DNA from: Planctomycetota bacterium
GTDB lineage: Bacteria > Planctomycetota > UBA11346
Length of the DNA: 64,000 bases
Direction of reading: 5' to 3'
Assembly: GCA_013816485.1 (NCBI GenBank)
Contig: JACDEI010000020.1
Location: 17,091-81,090 of the forward strand
The position numbers and the translations under genes were made by a program. Under the pieces are notes generated by a model. It was not told where the DNA came from. It worked only from the letters and a program-made list of their open reading frames with translations, and ran no database searches. Of the stretch, positions 63,454 to 64,000 are shown piece by piece. Position 1 is the first letter of the stretch; the number at the start of each line of letters is the position of its first letter.

Positions 63454-63752
63454 TCACCTGCCAATCGTGCGGCCATGACAATGCCCTGGGGACCACGTTC
63501 TGTCGCGGTTGCGGTACACGGCTGGTGGTGGACTTCCAGTCGATCGAACAATCGGTCCAGAGTACACGGGTGGCGGACCTCGATCATGCGGTGCTGCGCT
63601 CCGGCCGCAGCGCCCTCATGCTCTGCACCTTCGCCCTGGTCTGCGCGCTCATCGCCCGCTACGTGGTGGTTCCGCCGATGCCGCCGACGGTATCGCCACC
63701 GACGCCGCTGATCGAGGTGTTCCTGCCTCAGGAAGCAGCTCCGGCGAAGTGA
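63450..63752 (+). CDS. Zinc-ribbon membrane protein
   Basis: 100 residues, start in the ATGA of the gene before. The N-terminus is a rubredoxin-like zinc ribbon: CQSC (4-7) and CRGC (18-21). A linker leads to a membrane helix (about 55-75, ALMLCTFALVCALIARYVVV) and a Pro-rich tail. Small zinc-ribbon/transmembrane proteins of this type often take part in protein-complex assembly. Last gene of the trio; function unknown. Confidence 0.7.
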   Translation: MITCQSCGHDNALGTTFCRGCGTRLVVDFQSIEQSVQSTRVADLDHAVLRSGRSALMLCTFALVCALIARYVVVPPMPPTVSPPTPLIEVFLPQEAAPAK

Positions 63753-63823
63753 GCCGACGACGCGTGCGGATTCCGCGACGGCCTGCCTCTGCGTCGGGCT
63801 GACCAGCGCGGACGAGACACTGA

Positions 63824-64000
63824 TCAGGCCGCTGAAAAAACCGCCTGCGCTGGTTGCTGGGGGCGGTCTGGCCCCAATGCCGTTCGTTTTAGCACCCTCC
63901 GTAAAATACTAATTGACAATCGCTTGTAAAAAATTCGTCGGGCCTCATGAGCCCTCTTCGCCCAACCCATGATCTCCTCCATCACCTTACGGTTGCGCTG
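63824..64000 (-). pseudogene. IS5-like transposase C-terminal remnant (runs off the window)
   Basis: The minus-strand frame from the right edge reads QRNRKVMEEIMGWAKRAHEA, like the conserved RKxxEExFGWxK C-terminal motif of IS5-family transposases. After this the sequence leaves the family pattern, and a TGA at 63824 ends it. Bases 63895-63940 are distinctly AT-rich compared with the rest. It is probably a decayed insertion-sequence end; the remainder lies outside the window. The 71 bases between 63753 and 63823 show nothing. Confidence 0.4.

Overview
The window is GC-rich bacterial chromosome from the PVC superphylum, most likely a planctomycete. The evidence is gene content: large secreted proteins that join a beta-propeller dehydrogenase-like domain, HEAT repeats and a C-terminal c-type heme domain; a PSCyt/DUF1549/PA14/DUF1553 protein followed by a Tat-exported DUF1501 protein; an ECF sigma factor with a FecR/LamG membrane partner; an FG-GAP/ASPIC protein; and a membrane-anchored Hanks-type kinase. 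A verrucomicrobial origin cannot be excluded without marker-gene trees.

Layout. 1-7 kb: a 5'-truncated sugar phosphate isomerase/epimerase, small membrane proteins, and a 1461-residue ThuA + SGNH + propeller + cytochrome c fusion. 7-15 kb: a DinB-like protein, an FG-GAP/ASPIC protein, a second propeller/HEAT/cytochrome protein and a secreted coiled-coil protein. 15-19 kb: menD, a type IV prepilin-like protein, a PfkB-family sugar kinase and a bifunctional-nuclease-domain protein. 19-27 kb: ECF sigma, FecR/LamG, DUF1549/DUF1553, DUF1501 and a PQQ-like propeller protein. 27-32 kb: a cbb3 oxidase operon with fused CcoN-CcoO, a short mono-heme CcoP, and CcoG. 32-38 kb: an alpha/beta hydrolase, an MBL-fold/TPR protein, queA, rpmB, tRNA-Cys, an RhlE-like helicase and a small cytochrome c. 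38-41.5 kb (minus strand): tsaE, a processive GT2 glycosyltransferase and a membrane protein. 41.6-44.8 kb: a tandem glycine riboswitch upstream of single-chain gcvP. 44.8-53 kb (minus strand): two coupled DUF4139-like proteins, a GH109-like oxidoreductase and an HExxH metalloprotease. 53-64 kb: an unknown protein, a solo DGQHR protein, a long minus-strand run (gmk, two unknowns, psd, pssA, transglutaminase-like, Ser/Thr kinase), a plus-strand cassette of three overlapping small membrane proteins led by a signal-peptidase-like protein without its catalytic dyad, and a transposase remnant at the right edge.

Functional picture. Respiration is prominent (menaquinone step MenD, cbb3 oxidase, many c-type heme domains). 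So are surface or periplasmic carbohydrate and polymer processing (GH109, ThuA, SGNH, DUF1501/DUF1553, LamG, NPCBM) and basic housekeeping (queA, rpmB, tsaE, gmk, psd/pssA, gcvP).

The most unusual sequence-level signal is a set of short tandem arrays with 7-, 8- or 9-bp units, built around GTACGA, GTCCGA or TCCGG cores. Several are arranged as opposing arms able to form long hairpins. They sit in several intergenic gaps and also reach into the 3' end of queA, into gcvP, and inside a MITE-like element with perfect terminal inverted repeats and a target duplication. No CRISPR array, rRNA, prophage or recognisable defence island is present.
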